From: Candidatus Methanovirga meridionalis | Lineage (GTDB): Archaea > Methanobacteriota > Methanobacteria > Methanobacteriales > Methanobacteriaceae | Direction: 5' to 3' | DNA length: 9,276 bases | Assembly (NCBI GenBank): GCA_031289325.1 | Contig: JAITPS010000037.1 | Coordinates: 1 to 9,276, forward strand | Part shown: piece after piece, positions 1-7,076 of the stretch | How the letters are laid out: every line of letters begins with the position of its first letter | Numbering within the stretch: position 1 is the first letter of the stretch | The notes under the pieces: model-generated | Database searches by the model: none | Told to the model about the DNA's origin: nothing | Seen by the model: the letters and a program-made list of their open reading frames with translations, nothing else | Made by a program: the position numbers and the translations under genes

Positions 1-140
1 CATTAAAAAATAAAAAAAATCATTAAAAAATAAAAAAAATTATTAAAAAATAAAAAAAATTATTAAAAAATAAAAAAAATTATTAAAAAATTAAAAAAAT
101 TATTAAAAAATTAAAAAAATTATTAAAAAATTAAAAAAAT
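1..140. repeat. Seven tandem copies of a 20-bp A/T-rich unit
   Basis: Seven head-to-tail 20-bp units, each of the form [C/T]ATTAAAAAA-T[A/T]AAAAAAAT, fill positions 1-140, followed by a half unit up to about 149. Copies 1-2 begin with C, copies 3-7 with T, and the last three copies carry a TT in place of TA at the middle, so variants are grouped as expected for stepwise duplication. There are no spacers, so this is not CRISPR. The array may continue to the left of the window. It lies directly upstream of the permease operon and may simply be slippage-prone intergenic DNA. Confidence 0.9.
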
Positions 141-201
141 TAAAAAAATTATGTAATTTTTGCTAAAAATTAAGTTTTGTACTATAATATTATTTTTTTA
201 A

Positions 202-207
202 AGGTGG
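202..207 (+). promoter_or_regulatory. Shine-Dalgarno AGGTGG that fixes a TTG start
   Basis: AGGTGG lies five bases before the TTG at 213. It matches the 3' end of archaeal 16S rRNA well and decides the start of the first permease in favour of TTG 213 over the upstream TTG at 177, which has no such site. I saw no convincing archaeal TATA box at the right distance. An AT stretch at 181-190 is too close to the Shine-Dalgarno sequence. Confidence 0.7.
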
Positions 208-212
208 AAGTT

Positions 213-1208
213 TTGTTAAACTATAAAAAATTAGCTAAATTTTTAGGATTTAAAATTGGAACTTTAATAATTTTATTAATTGCTGTTTCAATAATTAGTT
301 TCACCTTAGTTGAAATTAGTCCTATTGATCCTGTTAGGATGAATATTGGTGAAATGAGTGTCAGTCAGGATAAATTAGCTGATTTGAATGAGTATTGGGG
401 TGTTAACAAATCCTTACCTTTAAAAGTTGTTAATTGGATTGATAATTTAGCACATGGAAATTTAGGAACTTCTTTAATTTATAGAATTCCAGTCAGTGAA
501 GTCATAAGTGAAAGATTCTCGGCATCATTTATTTTAATGTTTTTATCATGGGTATTTTCTGGAATTTTAGGATTTTTCTTAGGTGTATTGGCAGGTTTTA
601 AAAAAGGTACTTTTATTGATAAAGGAGTTAAAATTTATTCCTATATCATATATTCTGCACCAGTATTCTGGATTGCTTTAATTTTATTAATAGTATTCGC
701 TGCTCAATTAAGATGGTTTCCTACAGGACTTGCAGTACCAATAGGCAAATTAGCTGGGAATGTTACATTAGGTGAATGGTTACATAGATTAATACTTCCT
801 GTACTTACTTTAAGTATAACTGGAATAGCTCAAATAGCATTGTTTACAAGAAGTAAATTAGTTGAAGTTTCATCGTCTGATTATTTCCTTTTTGCTAAAG
901 CAAGAGGCGAAAAAGGTTGGTCTTTAATTAAAAGGCATGGTATTAGAAATATTCTTCTTCCAGCTATCACACTACAATTTTTATCATTTAGTGAGCTTTT
1001 TGGAGGAACGATACTGGTTGAACAAATTTTCTCATATCCAGGAATAGGTCAAGCTGCTGTAACTGCAGGACTACAATCAGATGTTCCACTTTTACTTGGA
1101 ATAGTATTAATAAGTACAATATTTGTTTTTTGTGGAAATTCATTAGCTGATTTAATTTATAAATTTGTTGATCCAAGAATTAGGGAGAGTGAAGCTAATG
1201 AGCTTTGA
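213..1208 (+). CDS. Nickel/peptide-type ABC transporter permease, NikB/DppB family
   Basis: One of two membrane subunits of an ABC importer of the dipeptide/oligopeptide/nickel family. It would form half of the channel and contact the ATPase on the cytoplasmic side. With the TTG start at 213 (AGGTGG just upstream) the protein has 331 residues, normal for the family. The N-terminus is a short basic stretch, then a first membrane helix (about 13-35) followed by the family's SPIDPV motif. Further hydrophobic helices follow, and the cytoplasmic EAA-type loop FAKARGEKG...RNILLP lies at about 227-250. The C-terminus ends in the usual DPRIRE. It overlaps the next gene by 11 bases, indicating translational coupling. 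Nickel is plausible in a methanogen, but the permease alone does not tell nickel from peptides. Confidence 0.9.
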   Translation: MLNYKKLAKFLGFKIGTLIILLIAVSIISFTLVEISPIDPVRMNIGEMSVSQDKLADLNEYWGVNKSLPLKVVNWIDNLAHGNLGTSLIYRIPVSEVISERFSASFILMFLSWVFSGILGFFLGVLAGFKKGTFIDKGVKIYSYIIYSAPVFWIALILLIVFAAQLRWFPTGLAVPIGKLAGNVTLGEWLHRLILPVLTLSITGIAQIALFTRSKLVEVSSSDYFLFAKARGEKGWSLIKRHGIRNILLPAITLQFLSFSELFGGTILVEQIFSYPGIGQAAVTAGLQSDVPLLLGIVLISTIFVFCGNSLADLIYKFVDPRIRESEANEL

Positions 1209-2064
1209 TAAAGAAAGATTCAAAAGTCCATATTCATTCTTGTTTTCTAATATGAATTTAAGAACAAAAACTCTGCTAATAATAACTTTAGTAGGAATAA
1301 TATTAATAACAATTGTAATTAATAGCTTATTTATTAATATGGACAGTATTACAACTAATTTTTCTATAAGAAATTCTCAACCTTCATTTCAATATCCTTT
1401 TGGTACTGATTGGATGGGACGTGATATGTTTACAAGGACTATGAAAGGTTTAGGTTTAAGTATATCTATTGGTGCTTTAGCTTCTATATTAAGTGCAATT
1501 ATAGCCGTATTTTTAGGTTTATCTTCTACATTGGGAAAATATTTTGATTATGCTGTAAGTGGTATAACAGATTTATTTTTGTCAATCCCGCATATTCTTT
1601 TAATAATATTAATTTCAATAAGTTTAGGTGGGGGAATTGTGGGTATTGTAGGAGGTATATTTTTAACTCATTGGGTTCCATTAACAAGAGTTTTAAGGGC
1701 TGAAATTAAGCAGATTAACACTTCTACTTATGTTAAGCTTTCAAAAAATTTCGGGAAATCAAAATGGTGGATTGCTAAAAACCATTTATTTCCTTTACTA
1801 ATTCCTCAAATTGCTGTTGGGACAATATTAATCTTTCCTCATGCAATCATGCACGAGGCAAGTGTGACTTTCTTAGGTTTTGGTTTATCTCCACATGAAC
1901 CTGCAATTGGTATAATATTAGCAGAATCAATGAAGTATTTATCTAATGGATATTGGTGGTTAGCATTTTTCCCAGGTCTTTCATTACTTATAATAGTTCT
2001 TTTATTTGATGTTATTGGAGATAATTTACAAAAATTATTGGATCCAACTCAAGCAAATGATTAA
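1198..2064 (+). CDS. Nickel/peptide-type ABC transporter permease, NikC/DppC family
   Basis: Partner permease of the preceding gene, 288 residues from ATG 1198. A GGGAG at 1183-1187 serves as Shine-Dalgarno, and the start lies inside the last codons of the upstream gene. Upstream in-frame TTG codons would add residues without family resemblance. A first membrane helix is at about 25-47. The family hallmark FGTDWMGRDMFTR follows at about 68-80 and introduces the core transmembrane domain. The ATPase-contacting loop is YVKLSKNFGKS...FPLLIPQ, then EASVTFLGFGL and a C-terminal GDNLQKLLDP, all typical of DppC/NikC proteins. The usual binding protein and two ATPases are not next to it. They are either left of the window or elsewhere. 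Confidence 0.9.
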   Translation: MSFDKERFKSPYSFLFSNMNLRTKTLLIITLVGIILITIVINSLFINMDSITTNFSIRNSQPSFQYPFGTDWMGRDMFTRTMKGLGLSISIGALASILSAIIAVFLGLSSTLGKYFDYAVSGITDLFLSIPHILLIILISISLGGGIVGIVGGIFLTHWVPLTRVLRAEIKQINTSTYVKLSKNFGKSKWWIAKNHLFPLLIPQIAVGTILIFPHAIMHEASVTFLGFGLSPHEPAIGIILAESMKYLSNGYWWLAFFPGLSLLIIVLLFDVIGDNLQKLLDPTQAND

Positions 2065-2104
2065 AAATTTAATATTAAATATTGAAAATTTAGTTATATT
2101 TATA

Positions 2105-2310
2105 GTTACTATGGAAAAGTTCTTAAATGTTGAACGACGAATTTTTTTATTAAATTAAATTTTGAAAGATGAATTTTTTTATTAAATTATAGTTATTATG
2201 ATTAAGTTCTTAAATTTTGAATGATAAATTTTTTTATTAATTTTTTTATTAAATTATTTAATTTTAAGTATTATTTTATAAAAATCTATAATTTTAAATT
2301 TTAATTAATA
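2105..2310 (+). repeat. Dispersed repeat, copy A with an internal partial duplication
   Basis: A module starting AGTTATTATG...GTTCTTAAATTTTGAATGA, then a T7 tract, then ATTATTTAATTTTAAGTATTA and AATCTATAATTTTAAATTTTAA, is seen at 2190-2310. Its first half also occurs at 2105-2153 and, more weakly, at 2157-2189. The whole module recurs next to the RexA-like gene at about 8497-8605, and its second half at about 2500-2555. Copies differ by scattered substitutions and one 12-base insertion. Confidence 0.7.
2142..2247 (+). terminator. Cluster of four T7 tracts, likely archaeal terminators
   Basis: Four runs of seven T, at 2142-2148, 2174-2180, 2229-2235 and 2241-2247, lie 80-185 bases after the permease operon, each in the context AATTTTTTTATT. 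Archaeal RNA polymerase terminates at U-rich tracts without needing a hairpin, so a series of these after an operon is a reasonable terminator array. They also belong to the repeated module described separately, so termination is an inference. Confidence 0.5.
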
Positions 2311-2340
2311 TAAACTTATTTTAAATAATATAGTTAATTT

Positions 2341-2445
2341 TAATTTAATATCTTTTAATTTAATATCTTTTAATTTAATATCTTTTAATTTAATATCTTT
2401 TAATTTAATATCTTTTAATTTAATATCTTTTAATTTAATATCTTT
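2341..2445. repeat. Seven perfect tandem copies of a 15-bp unit
   Basis: The unit TAATTTAATATCTTT is repeated exactly seven times without a single mismatch, flanked by partial matches. Perfect copies mean recent expansion or active homogenisation. It lies midway between the two convergent genes, so a role in either promoter is unlikely. Confidence 0.95.
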
Positions 2446-2674
2446 TAATAATATTTGTTTTTAGAAAAATTATTTATTAAAAACTTTATCAAAATCAATA
2501 TACTTAACTTTAAATATTACTTCATTAAAATCCATAATTTTAAATTTTAAATAATATTAATATATTTTAATGGATATAAATAATTTTTAATTAATATTTT
2601 TTAATAATATTTAATTTTAAAAAAGTTATTTATTAAGAACTTTATCGAAAACACCATTTATAATCAACTTAAAT
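2442..2674. repeat. Two diverged ~75-bp direct repeats with dispersed repeat copy B between them
   Basis: Segment 2442-2516 (TTTTAATAATATTTG...TTATTTATTAAAAACTTTATC...) is repeated with substitutions at 2597-2674, sharing TTATTTATTAA[A/G]AACTTTATC[A/G]AAA and a closing CAA[C/T]..ACTTAA. Between them, 2500-2555 is a copy of the second half of the dispersed repeat (TTTAAATATTACTT.ATTAAAATCCAT). Confidence 0.65.
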
Positions 2675-2692
2675 TTTTTCTTAGTTTAATTT

Positions 2693-4396
2693 TTAACTGC
2701 AATGAAGATATTCTGCATTACAAAAGTTTTTAAATTTATTTAAAATATCTGAAGGGTTTCCATCCTCAATTAATTTTCCTTCTTCAATTAAAATAGCTCT
2801 TTTAGATAATTCTTTAATGAAGTCTATGTTATGGCTGATAATTACTATTGTAGTTTTCAATTCTTTATTTATTGTTTTAATTGAATTTGCTACTATTCGT
2901 AATGTAAGAGGATCAATATCTCCAAAAGGTTCATCTAACATTAAAATATCTGGTTTAGAACAAAGAGCCAATGCTAAAGTAGCTCTTACTTTTTGACCTC
3001 CAGATAATTCATAGGATTTCCTATTTAAAATGTCTAAAGGCAAATCTAAAGCTTTAAAAATTGGTTTAACTTCGGATTTCACAGCTTTATCTGGAAACTT
3101 AGGAAATAAATCATTTAAAATATCTGGTAAAAGTCCAGCTTGTTCTAATCTACTTCTTGCTTCAATTTCAGGTAAATCTGTAAGTTGATACAATGAATCT
3201 AAAATTTCATCGGATAAACCCTCTTTTATTGCCTTTTTCTTTGCATAATCAATGGCTTCCTGATTTTTAAACCCTAATTTAACAGCTATTTGATCTCTAA
3301 TTGTTGAATAATGAGCAAGAGCAAATTCTTGGTGCATAAATCCTAAATTTTTCCTAATTTTCATTCTTTCAATACTTGGTTTACTTATATCAACCCATAA
3401 ATCATTATCTGATTTAAACAGTATACTTCCAGTATCAACCTGGTCTAAACCACCAATCATTCTTAAAAGAACAGTTTTTCCAGCACCACTTGAACCAACT
3501 AAAGATAGAATATCTTCCTTATTAACATCAAAACCAACATCCTTCATTTCAAGAACATTACCACCTGTAAGAAGATAATATCTTTTATAAATATTTCTTG
3601 CTTTAATTAAAGTATTATCAGTTAATGTTTTATCTAAAGGAATTTCATCTTCAATATTCTTTAAAAATTCATCAATAATTTCTTTTGGGTTTCCTTCTTC
3701 TTTAATTTCACCATCTTTTAATAGAATTAAACGATCAGATAAATATTCTTGTATTTCTGGTAAGTGAGAAATTAAAACAATGGTAACCCCCAATTCTTTA
3801 TTAATATTTTTAATAGCTTTTAATATGGATTGTTTTGTTTTTGGGCATGCCATTGTTGCAGGTTCATCAAGTAAAAGAACTTTTGGTTTTTTTGCTAATT
3901 GTCTTGCAATGATTAACCTTTGTTTTTCACCTCCACTTAAAACAGGAGCATAATGACCTATTTTATCCTTAAGACCAACTATTTCAAGAAGTTTCCTCGC
4001 TTCATCACCATATTGGTCATTTGCAAAATCAAAATCAACCGTTGCTTCATCACCATACTTAGCACCATATAACTTTCTTAAAACATTAATATAAGCTGAT
4101 TCAGGCCATAAACCGAAAGATCTTTGAAGATGAATAGCTGTTTCTTTTTTCACCTTGTTAAAATAGTATTTACTTGTGTCATGCTTTAATTCAATATCAG
4201 CTATTTTAACTGTACCTGAATCAAAATCCTCTACTCCTCTTAATATTCTAAGTAAACTGGTTTTACCAGACCCACTTTTACCAATAATTCCTAATATTTC
4301 TCCTTCTTTAACACTCAAGTTTATATTTTTTAATGCAGTTAAAGTTTCTCCATTATCCAATTTATAAGATTTATTAAGGTTTTTAACTTCAATCAT
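2693..4396 (-). CDS. atwA: Methyl-coenzyme M reductase system component A2, twin ABC ATPase
   Basis: Soluble ATPase of 567 residues with two fused ABC domains. The family (AtwA, component A2) is part of the ATP-dependent reductive activation of methyl-coenzyme M reductase, whose nickel cofactor F430 must be reduced to Ni(I). Domain 1 has Walker A GKSGSGKT (39-46), Q-loop Q91, signature LSGGEKQR (153-160), Walker B LLLDEP (174-179) and H-loop H211, with the unusual ATMACPKTKQ just after Walker B. Domain 2 has Walker A GSSGAGKT (301-308), Q-loop Q356, a long helical insert (about 380-455), signature LSGGQKVR (464-471) and Walker B ILMLDEP (484-490). Cysteines sit at 559 and 566 near the C-terminus. 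There are no membrane helices, and the domain fusion and insert distinguish it from transport ATPases. The gene is monocistronic, with GGAGAT before the ATG. Confidence 0.9.
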   Translation of the reverse strand: MIEVKNLNKSYKLDNGETLTALKNINLSVKEGEILGIIGKSGSGKTSLLRILRGVEDFDSGTVKIADIELKHDTSKYYFNKVKKETAIHLQRSFGLWPESAYINVLRKLYGAKYGDEATVDFDFANDQYGDEARKLLEIVGLKDKIGHYAPVLSGGEKQRLIIARQLAKKPKVLLLDEPATMACPKTKQSILKAIKNINKELGVTIVLISHLPEIQEYLSDRLILLKDGEIKEEGNPKEIIDEFLKNIEDEIPLDKTLTDNTLIKARNIYKRYYLLTGGNVLEMKDVGFDVNKEDILSLVGSSGAGKTVLLRMIGGLDQVDTGSILFKSDNDLWVDISKPSIERMKIRKNLGFMHQEFALAHYSTIRDQIAVKLGFKNQEAIDYAKKKAIKEGLSDEILDSLYQLTDLPEIEARSRLEQAGLLPDILNDLFPKFPDKAVKSEVKPIFKALDLPLDILNRKSYELSGGQKVRATLALALCSKPDILMLDEPFGDIDPLTLRIVANSIKTINKELKTTIVIISHNIDFIKELSKRAILIEEGKLIEDGNPSDILNKFKNFCNAEYLHCS

Positions 4397-4401
4397 TTGT
4401 T

Positions 4402-4407
4402 ATCTCC
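4402..4407 (-). promoter_or_regulatory. Shine-Dalgarno GGAGAT of atwA
   Basis: On the minus strand GGAGAT stands five bases before the ATG at 4396. It supports this start, which also places the first beta strand of the ABC domain (MIEVKNLNKSY) at residue 1. Confidence 0.75.
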
Positions 4408-4463
4408 ATATTATTTAATCATTAAATCTTTATTTTAAATGTGACTAAGCTCTAAAAATTTTT

Positions 4464-4471
4464 CATATAAG
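4464..4471 (-). promoter_or_regulatory. Possible TATA box of atwA
   Basis: CTTATATG on the minus strand resembles the archaeal TATA element. Transcription would start about 25 bases downstream, giving a leader of roughly 45 bases that contains the Shine-Dalgarno sequence. The background is so A/T-rich that chance matches are common. Confidence 0.3.
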
Positions 4472-4530
4472 TTATTCCAATATTATTTTAATTGAAAAAT
4501 TCATTTAACTTATTTCCAATTTAAATCATT

Positions 4531-4646
4531 ATGGGGTTAAGCTTATGCTTTGAACCCATATAATTAGAAATCAGCTATTAATCAAGAATCAAATTTTTGG
4601 CATTTAAAAACTTTAGTTTTTAAGATTAGAAAAACGAGGTTTTTCT
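4531..4646. other. Three consecutive hairpins, possible structured RNA
   Basis: First hairpin: ATGGG-G-TT-AAGC, loop TTAT, GCTT-TG-AACCCAT, with outer and inner stems both pairing. Second: TTAAAAAC, loop TTTA, GTTTTTAA (4604-4623). Third: AGAAAAAC, loop GAG, GTTTTTCT (4628-4646). The first contains most of the G and C of this spacer, which makes a chance origin less likely. On the plus strand the third is followed by a T-rich stretch like a terminator. On the minus strand the group lies 135-250 bases upstream of the atwA start. I do not recognise a known RNA family. Confidence 0.35.
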
Positions 4647-4743
4647 GTATTTTCAAAATTTTTTAATTTTACTAAATATTTTAATTTCTAAAATTATTCT
4701 TTATATTTTTATTAATTTAAAATCTAAATGTTTTATTTTAATT

Positions 4744-4763
4744 ATTTCTTAAGAATAAGAAAT
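4744..4763 (-). terminator. Perfect 8-bp hairpin downstream of the restriction-like gene
   Basis: ATTTCTTA, loop AGAA, TAAGAAAT form a perfect stem, about 145 bases past the TGA at 4906-4908. It could end transcription of the minus-strand gene, but the stem is A/T-rich and archaeal termination does not require it. Confidence 0.3.
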
Positions 4764-4905
4764 TTAATTAAAAAAATTAAATTTAAAAGAAAATTTAAAA
4801 CAATGACATTGCCAAAGTTCAAGTTTCCAACTATAGTTCTTAAAATAAGTTAAACCTTACATCATTTATCTTAGATTTTTTACGGTAATCATCCCCACTA
4901 TCCAC

Positions 4906-5129
4906 TCATTGAAGTATTTTATTTATAATTTCGTTACCTTTATCATAATTAGTCTTTATATCCTCTTTTTTGTACCCAAATGAATCTAATACTTTGCATA
5001 ATATACTAAAAGCTTTTTGAGTATTTATATATGTACCTGTTTCAACATAAATATCTGTATTTATTAATTCAGGTTTTTTTAAGTCTTCTGAGGTTTTCGA
5101 TATAAATCTACCAGAATCGATTTTGAGGA
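4906..5129 (-). pseudogene. Out-of-frame C-terminal part of the restriction-like protein
   Basis: After the A6 run at 5130-5135 the next reading frame stays open for 74 codons to a TGA at 4906-4908. It reads like real protein: ILKIDSGRFISKTSEDLKKP, then TDIYVETGTYINTQKAFSIL and LDSFGY. As remembered, the pattern of a YF-type phrase, then 'LYVETNLS..', then 'LCxxLLELFGY' closes many stand-alone restriction-endonuclease-like proteins whose preceding segment resembles the in-frame end here (YFILKGEDYPISTYKELLPKV). One extra A in the run joins both parts into a 358-residue protein. The piece has no start of its own. It is either a true frameshift mutation, programmed slippage at the A run, or a sequencing error in a homopolymer. 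Confidence 0.8.
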
Positions 5130-5981
5130 TTTTTTATCAAATTCTGGTTCTTTTTTGGATAAAGTAGAAAGTACTTTCGGGAGTAATTCTTTGTATGTAC
5201 TTATTGGATAGTCTTCACCTTTTAAAATAAAATATTTGTTTTCTGGTCTCAAATTCGTGTCTTTCTCACTTATTTTTTTTTGAGAAAGTTCTGATTCTTC
5301 AAATCCTTTATTTTTATTTTTAATCTGGTTTAAACTATTTTTAATTAATTCATATTCAGTTTTGATACCAATCTTTTTTTCAATTAATGGCAATAAAATT
5401 TTTAAAAATTCATGTGTGGGATTGGATAATAGCTCAGAAATAACCTCAGAAATATTATCATCAATTAAATTTTGTATTTTATTAGTCTCATAGTGCTTTT
5501 CTGCATTTTTAATAGCAAAACCATTTATTACATTATTTTTACCTAAAAATGTAATAAAGTTTTTAACTATGTCTTCTGTTTTATCCTCTTTGATATTAAT
5601 AATAAGGAATCTTCTTTTTTCCCAAGGTTCCTCGCTCAATGGCAAATAAAACCACCATTTTAAACCATTTGTTAAAATAGCTATTTTAACTCCTGCTCTA
5701 AACGAGTAATTAAGTAACTGTTCTTGATGTTTCTCTAACTTTTCAGAAACTCTTTTGGCTTCAATGAAAACTTTATTCACATTATTATGCTTTAAAGAAT
5801 AATCTACTTTTAGATTCCCGACTTGATTTTCCATGCTAACATCTTTAGGATCAAAAATATTCCATTTTAAATAGTTAATAAGAGGTGTTATAAATTTTTG
5901 TTTTGTATTTTCTTCACTAAAAGAATAATAATTCTCATTTTCATGCTTAATATTTGTTATAAAGTTTTTTAATTCTTCCAT
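5079..5981 (-). CDS. Type I restriction HsdR N-terminal-like PD-(D/E)XK nuclease protein, frameshifted near its end
   Basis: As read, 300 residues; the last 16 (from SSKSILVDLY) appear to be an artefact of a frameshift. The N-terminus has the layout of the HsdR nuclease domain: a helix with EENTKQKFITPLINYLKWN (23-41), then D60 in KVDYSL, E74-x-K76 in FIEAKR, and QxxxY (Q88-Y92), followed by AILTNGLKWWFYLP (101-114). These are the metal-binding and catalytic residues of the PD-(D/E)XK fold, and all are present. No helicase motifs follow, so this is not a complete HsdR translocase, and no HsdM/HsdS genes are nearby. It resembles the widespread stand-alone family of short HsdR_N proteins, probably a DNA-degrading defence enzyme. 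A helical linker rich in K/E/N (about 215-245) joins the nuclease domain to the C-terminal module. Upstream spacing to other genes is large, so it is likely transcribed alone. Confidence 0.8.
   Translation of the reverse strand: MEELKNFITNIKHENENYYSFSEENTKQKFITPLINYLKWNIFDPKDVSMENQVGNLKVDYSLKHNNVNKVFIEAKRVSEKLEKHQEQLLNYSFRAGVKIAILTNGLKWWFYLPLSEEPWEKRRFLIINIKEDKTEDIVKNFITFLGKNNVINGFAIKNAEKHYETNKIQNLIDDNISEVISELLSNPTHEFLKILLPLIEKKIGIKTEYELIKNSLNQIKNKNKGFEESELSQKKISEKDTNLRPENKYFILKGEDYPISTYKELLPKVLSTLSKKEPEFDKKSSKSILVDLYRKPQKT
5130..5135 (-). other. A6 run at the frameshift point
   Basis: On the minus strand this is AAAAAA, in GAT-AAA-AAA-TCC. Before it the upstream frame codes EFDKK. After it the sensible frame (ILKIDSGRF...) needs one additional base. 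Upstream of the run the second frame is closed by TGA and TAA, so the shift can only occur here or within the next few codons. Confidence 0.75.
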
Positions 5982-6669
5982 ATTATCTAATCCAATTAAT
6001 GATACTTTAAATTATTATCTATTAGCAATATATTTTTATTATGCATCTTTATTAAATATATTATACTTTCAAATTTTTAAATATAATTATAAAAATGTTT
6101 GTAATTAATCATTTATTTTAAACATCTTATTTTTAAAAATTTCAAATTAATATTAAATTAATTTTTTAAATAATAATTTTTATTTTTTTATTTTTAAAAA
6201 TAATAATTATAATTTTGTTAATTAAAAACTTAATAATTATGATTCATTTTTAAAAACTTCATTAGTTAAAAACATTATTTCATACACTATAGATTTAATA
6301 CCATATAAATTAAAATTTGAATTCCATTTAATTAAGATAAACATTTTTGAATCTTTTGAATTTTAAATTAAAGCTATTTGCATCAACTAAGAATTTTACT
6401 TTGAATTTTTTTTGCTTTAAAACTGTTATTTTTTAATCTGAAGATAATAAAACTTTATTTTAAGAATTATCTTTCAAAAAATTTGTATTTTTGAAAAATA
6501 TATGATATTTAACGGTGAATTATACTAAATAATCATGGAAATTCCGTTGATTTCTTATATTTTTCAGACCCCTTGATACATAAAATATTTAGAAATAAGT
6601 GATTAATTAAAAACATTTTTTCCATCACTTATAATTTAATTTTTTAATATTTTTATCTGAAAATAGAAT
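5982..6669. other. 688-bp A/T-rich spacer without a recognisable gene
   Basis: No open frame of convincing composition is seen on either strand. The part next to the restriction-like gene may carry its promoter: AATATATT at 6027-6034 on the minus strand, about 50 bases before the ATG. Positions 6160-6240 are nearly pure A/T with TAATAATTAT direct repeats. The stretch 6510-6590 is less biased (ACGGTG, GACCCCTTG) and could be a worn gene fragment, but I could not match it. A hairpin at 6595-6632 follows the HEPN remnant. Confidence 0.6.
6595..6632 (-). terminator. 9-bp inverted repeat after the HEPN remnant
   Basis: ATAAGTGAT at 6595-6603 and ATCACTTAT at 6624-6632 pair perfectly around a 20-base A/T-rich loop, 38 bases past the remnant's TAA. 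It is a possible transcription end for the RexAB-like unit and the remnant. The long loop makes it a weak terminator candidate. Confidence 0.3.
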
Positions 6670-7075
6670 TTATATAAATTTTCTACATTCACCTATAAAA
6701 GATTCTGCTTTCATTAAATTTTTTTCAGCTCGTTCTTTTGTCATTTTGATGGAATATTCATAATCAGCAAGACTCATGTCCTCTTCCAACTTTGAAAAAA
6801 ATCTGAAAATGCATGGATTAGAAGAATCCTCTTTAACATAATGTAAACCAAACTGTTGAATTGTTCCACTATGTGTAGGATTAATACCTTTTTTAATAAG
6901 TGAAGCAGATGCAACATAATAAGTTCTGTTTATTGAATCATCATATTTGTTTTTATTTCACCCAATTAAAATTCCATCCTTATTAACATTAGTTTATCTT
7001 CATCAGTTGTTATGATCATAATATATATCAGAGTCTTTATCAGCTCCACGAGCAACCTAAATATCTCCAAAAATA
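6670..7075 (-). pseudogene. Remnant of an MNT nucleotidyltransferase and HEPN domain locus
   Basis: One minus-strand frame, broken by TAG (7057-7059), two TGA and a TAA (6994-7005) and another TGA (6958-6960), still shows two partner domains. The upstream part reads FGDI-stop-VARGADKDSDIYYD, close to the FGSxARG..xxSDID active-site motif of minimal nucleotidyltransferases. The last 95 sense codons (6673-6957) read NRTYYVASASLIKKGINPTH, then SGTIQQFGLHYVKE and a closing FSKLEED...ADYEYSI...AEKNLMKAESFI, a good match to the remembered HEPN consensus (YYAxFxAAKALL..KGI, THSGxxxxFGxxFVK, LxxxRxxADYDY). MNT and HEPN proteins commonly form two-gene toxin-antitoxin modules, the HEPN toxin being an RNase that the MNT enzyme silences by modification. 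Most of the MNT gene is missing and the HEPN part has no start codon, so the locus is dead. HEPN is well supported; MNT is less so. Confidence 0.75.
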
Positions 7076-7076
7076 T

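Larger units (their letters stand above)
2065..2692. other. 628-bp A/T-rich spacer between convergent genes
   Basis: There is no credible gene on either strand. The spacer holds four T7 tracts just after the permease operon, a sevenfold 15-bp tandem repeat and several diverged copies of longer repeats, all listed separately. Both flanking genes end here (nikC-like from the left, atwA from the right), so it mainly serves as a terminator region and a reservoir of repeats. Confidence 0.8.
4397..4905. other. Spacer between atwA and the restriction-like gene, with hairpins
   Basis: No gene is seen. The half next to atwA holds its likely promoter and three closely spaced inverted repeats (4531-4559, 4604-4623, 4628-4646). 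The half next to the restriction-like gene is nearly pure A/T apart from one more perfect hairpin at 4744-4763 and a somewhat more mixed stretch at 4800-4905, directly downstream of that gene. Confidence 0.7.

Noticed and set aside
1..140. CRISPR array
   Set aside because: The copies abut directly without spacers and are almost pure A/T. The same holds for 2341-2445.
988..1176. Open frame antisense to the first permease gene
   Set aside because: It lies wholly inside a well-supported gene on the other strand and has no recognisable domain.
4176..4367. Open frame antisense to the start of atwA
   Set aside because: It mirrors the Walker A region of a certain gene and has no independent support.
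4531..4560. tRNA or tRNA fragment
   Set aside because: The GGGTTCAAA-like sequence on the minus strand resembles a T-loop, but no acceptor stem, anticodon arm or D arm can be built around it.
4840..4908. Frame staying open past TGA 4906-4908 (possible read-through, recoding or UGA as tryptophan)
   Set aside because: Only about 22 more codons without family resemblance follow, all other genes in the window use TGG for tryptophan, and the module seems complete before the TGA.
4906..5981. Complete type I restriction-modification system
   Set aside because: Only the HsdR N-terminal nuclease domain is present. No helicase motifs, methyltransferase or specificity gene is found in the window.
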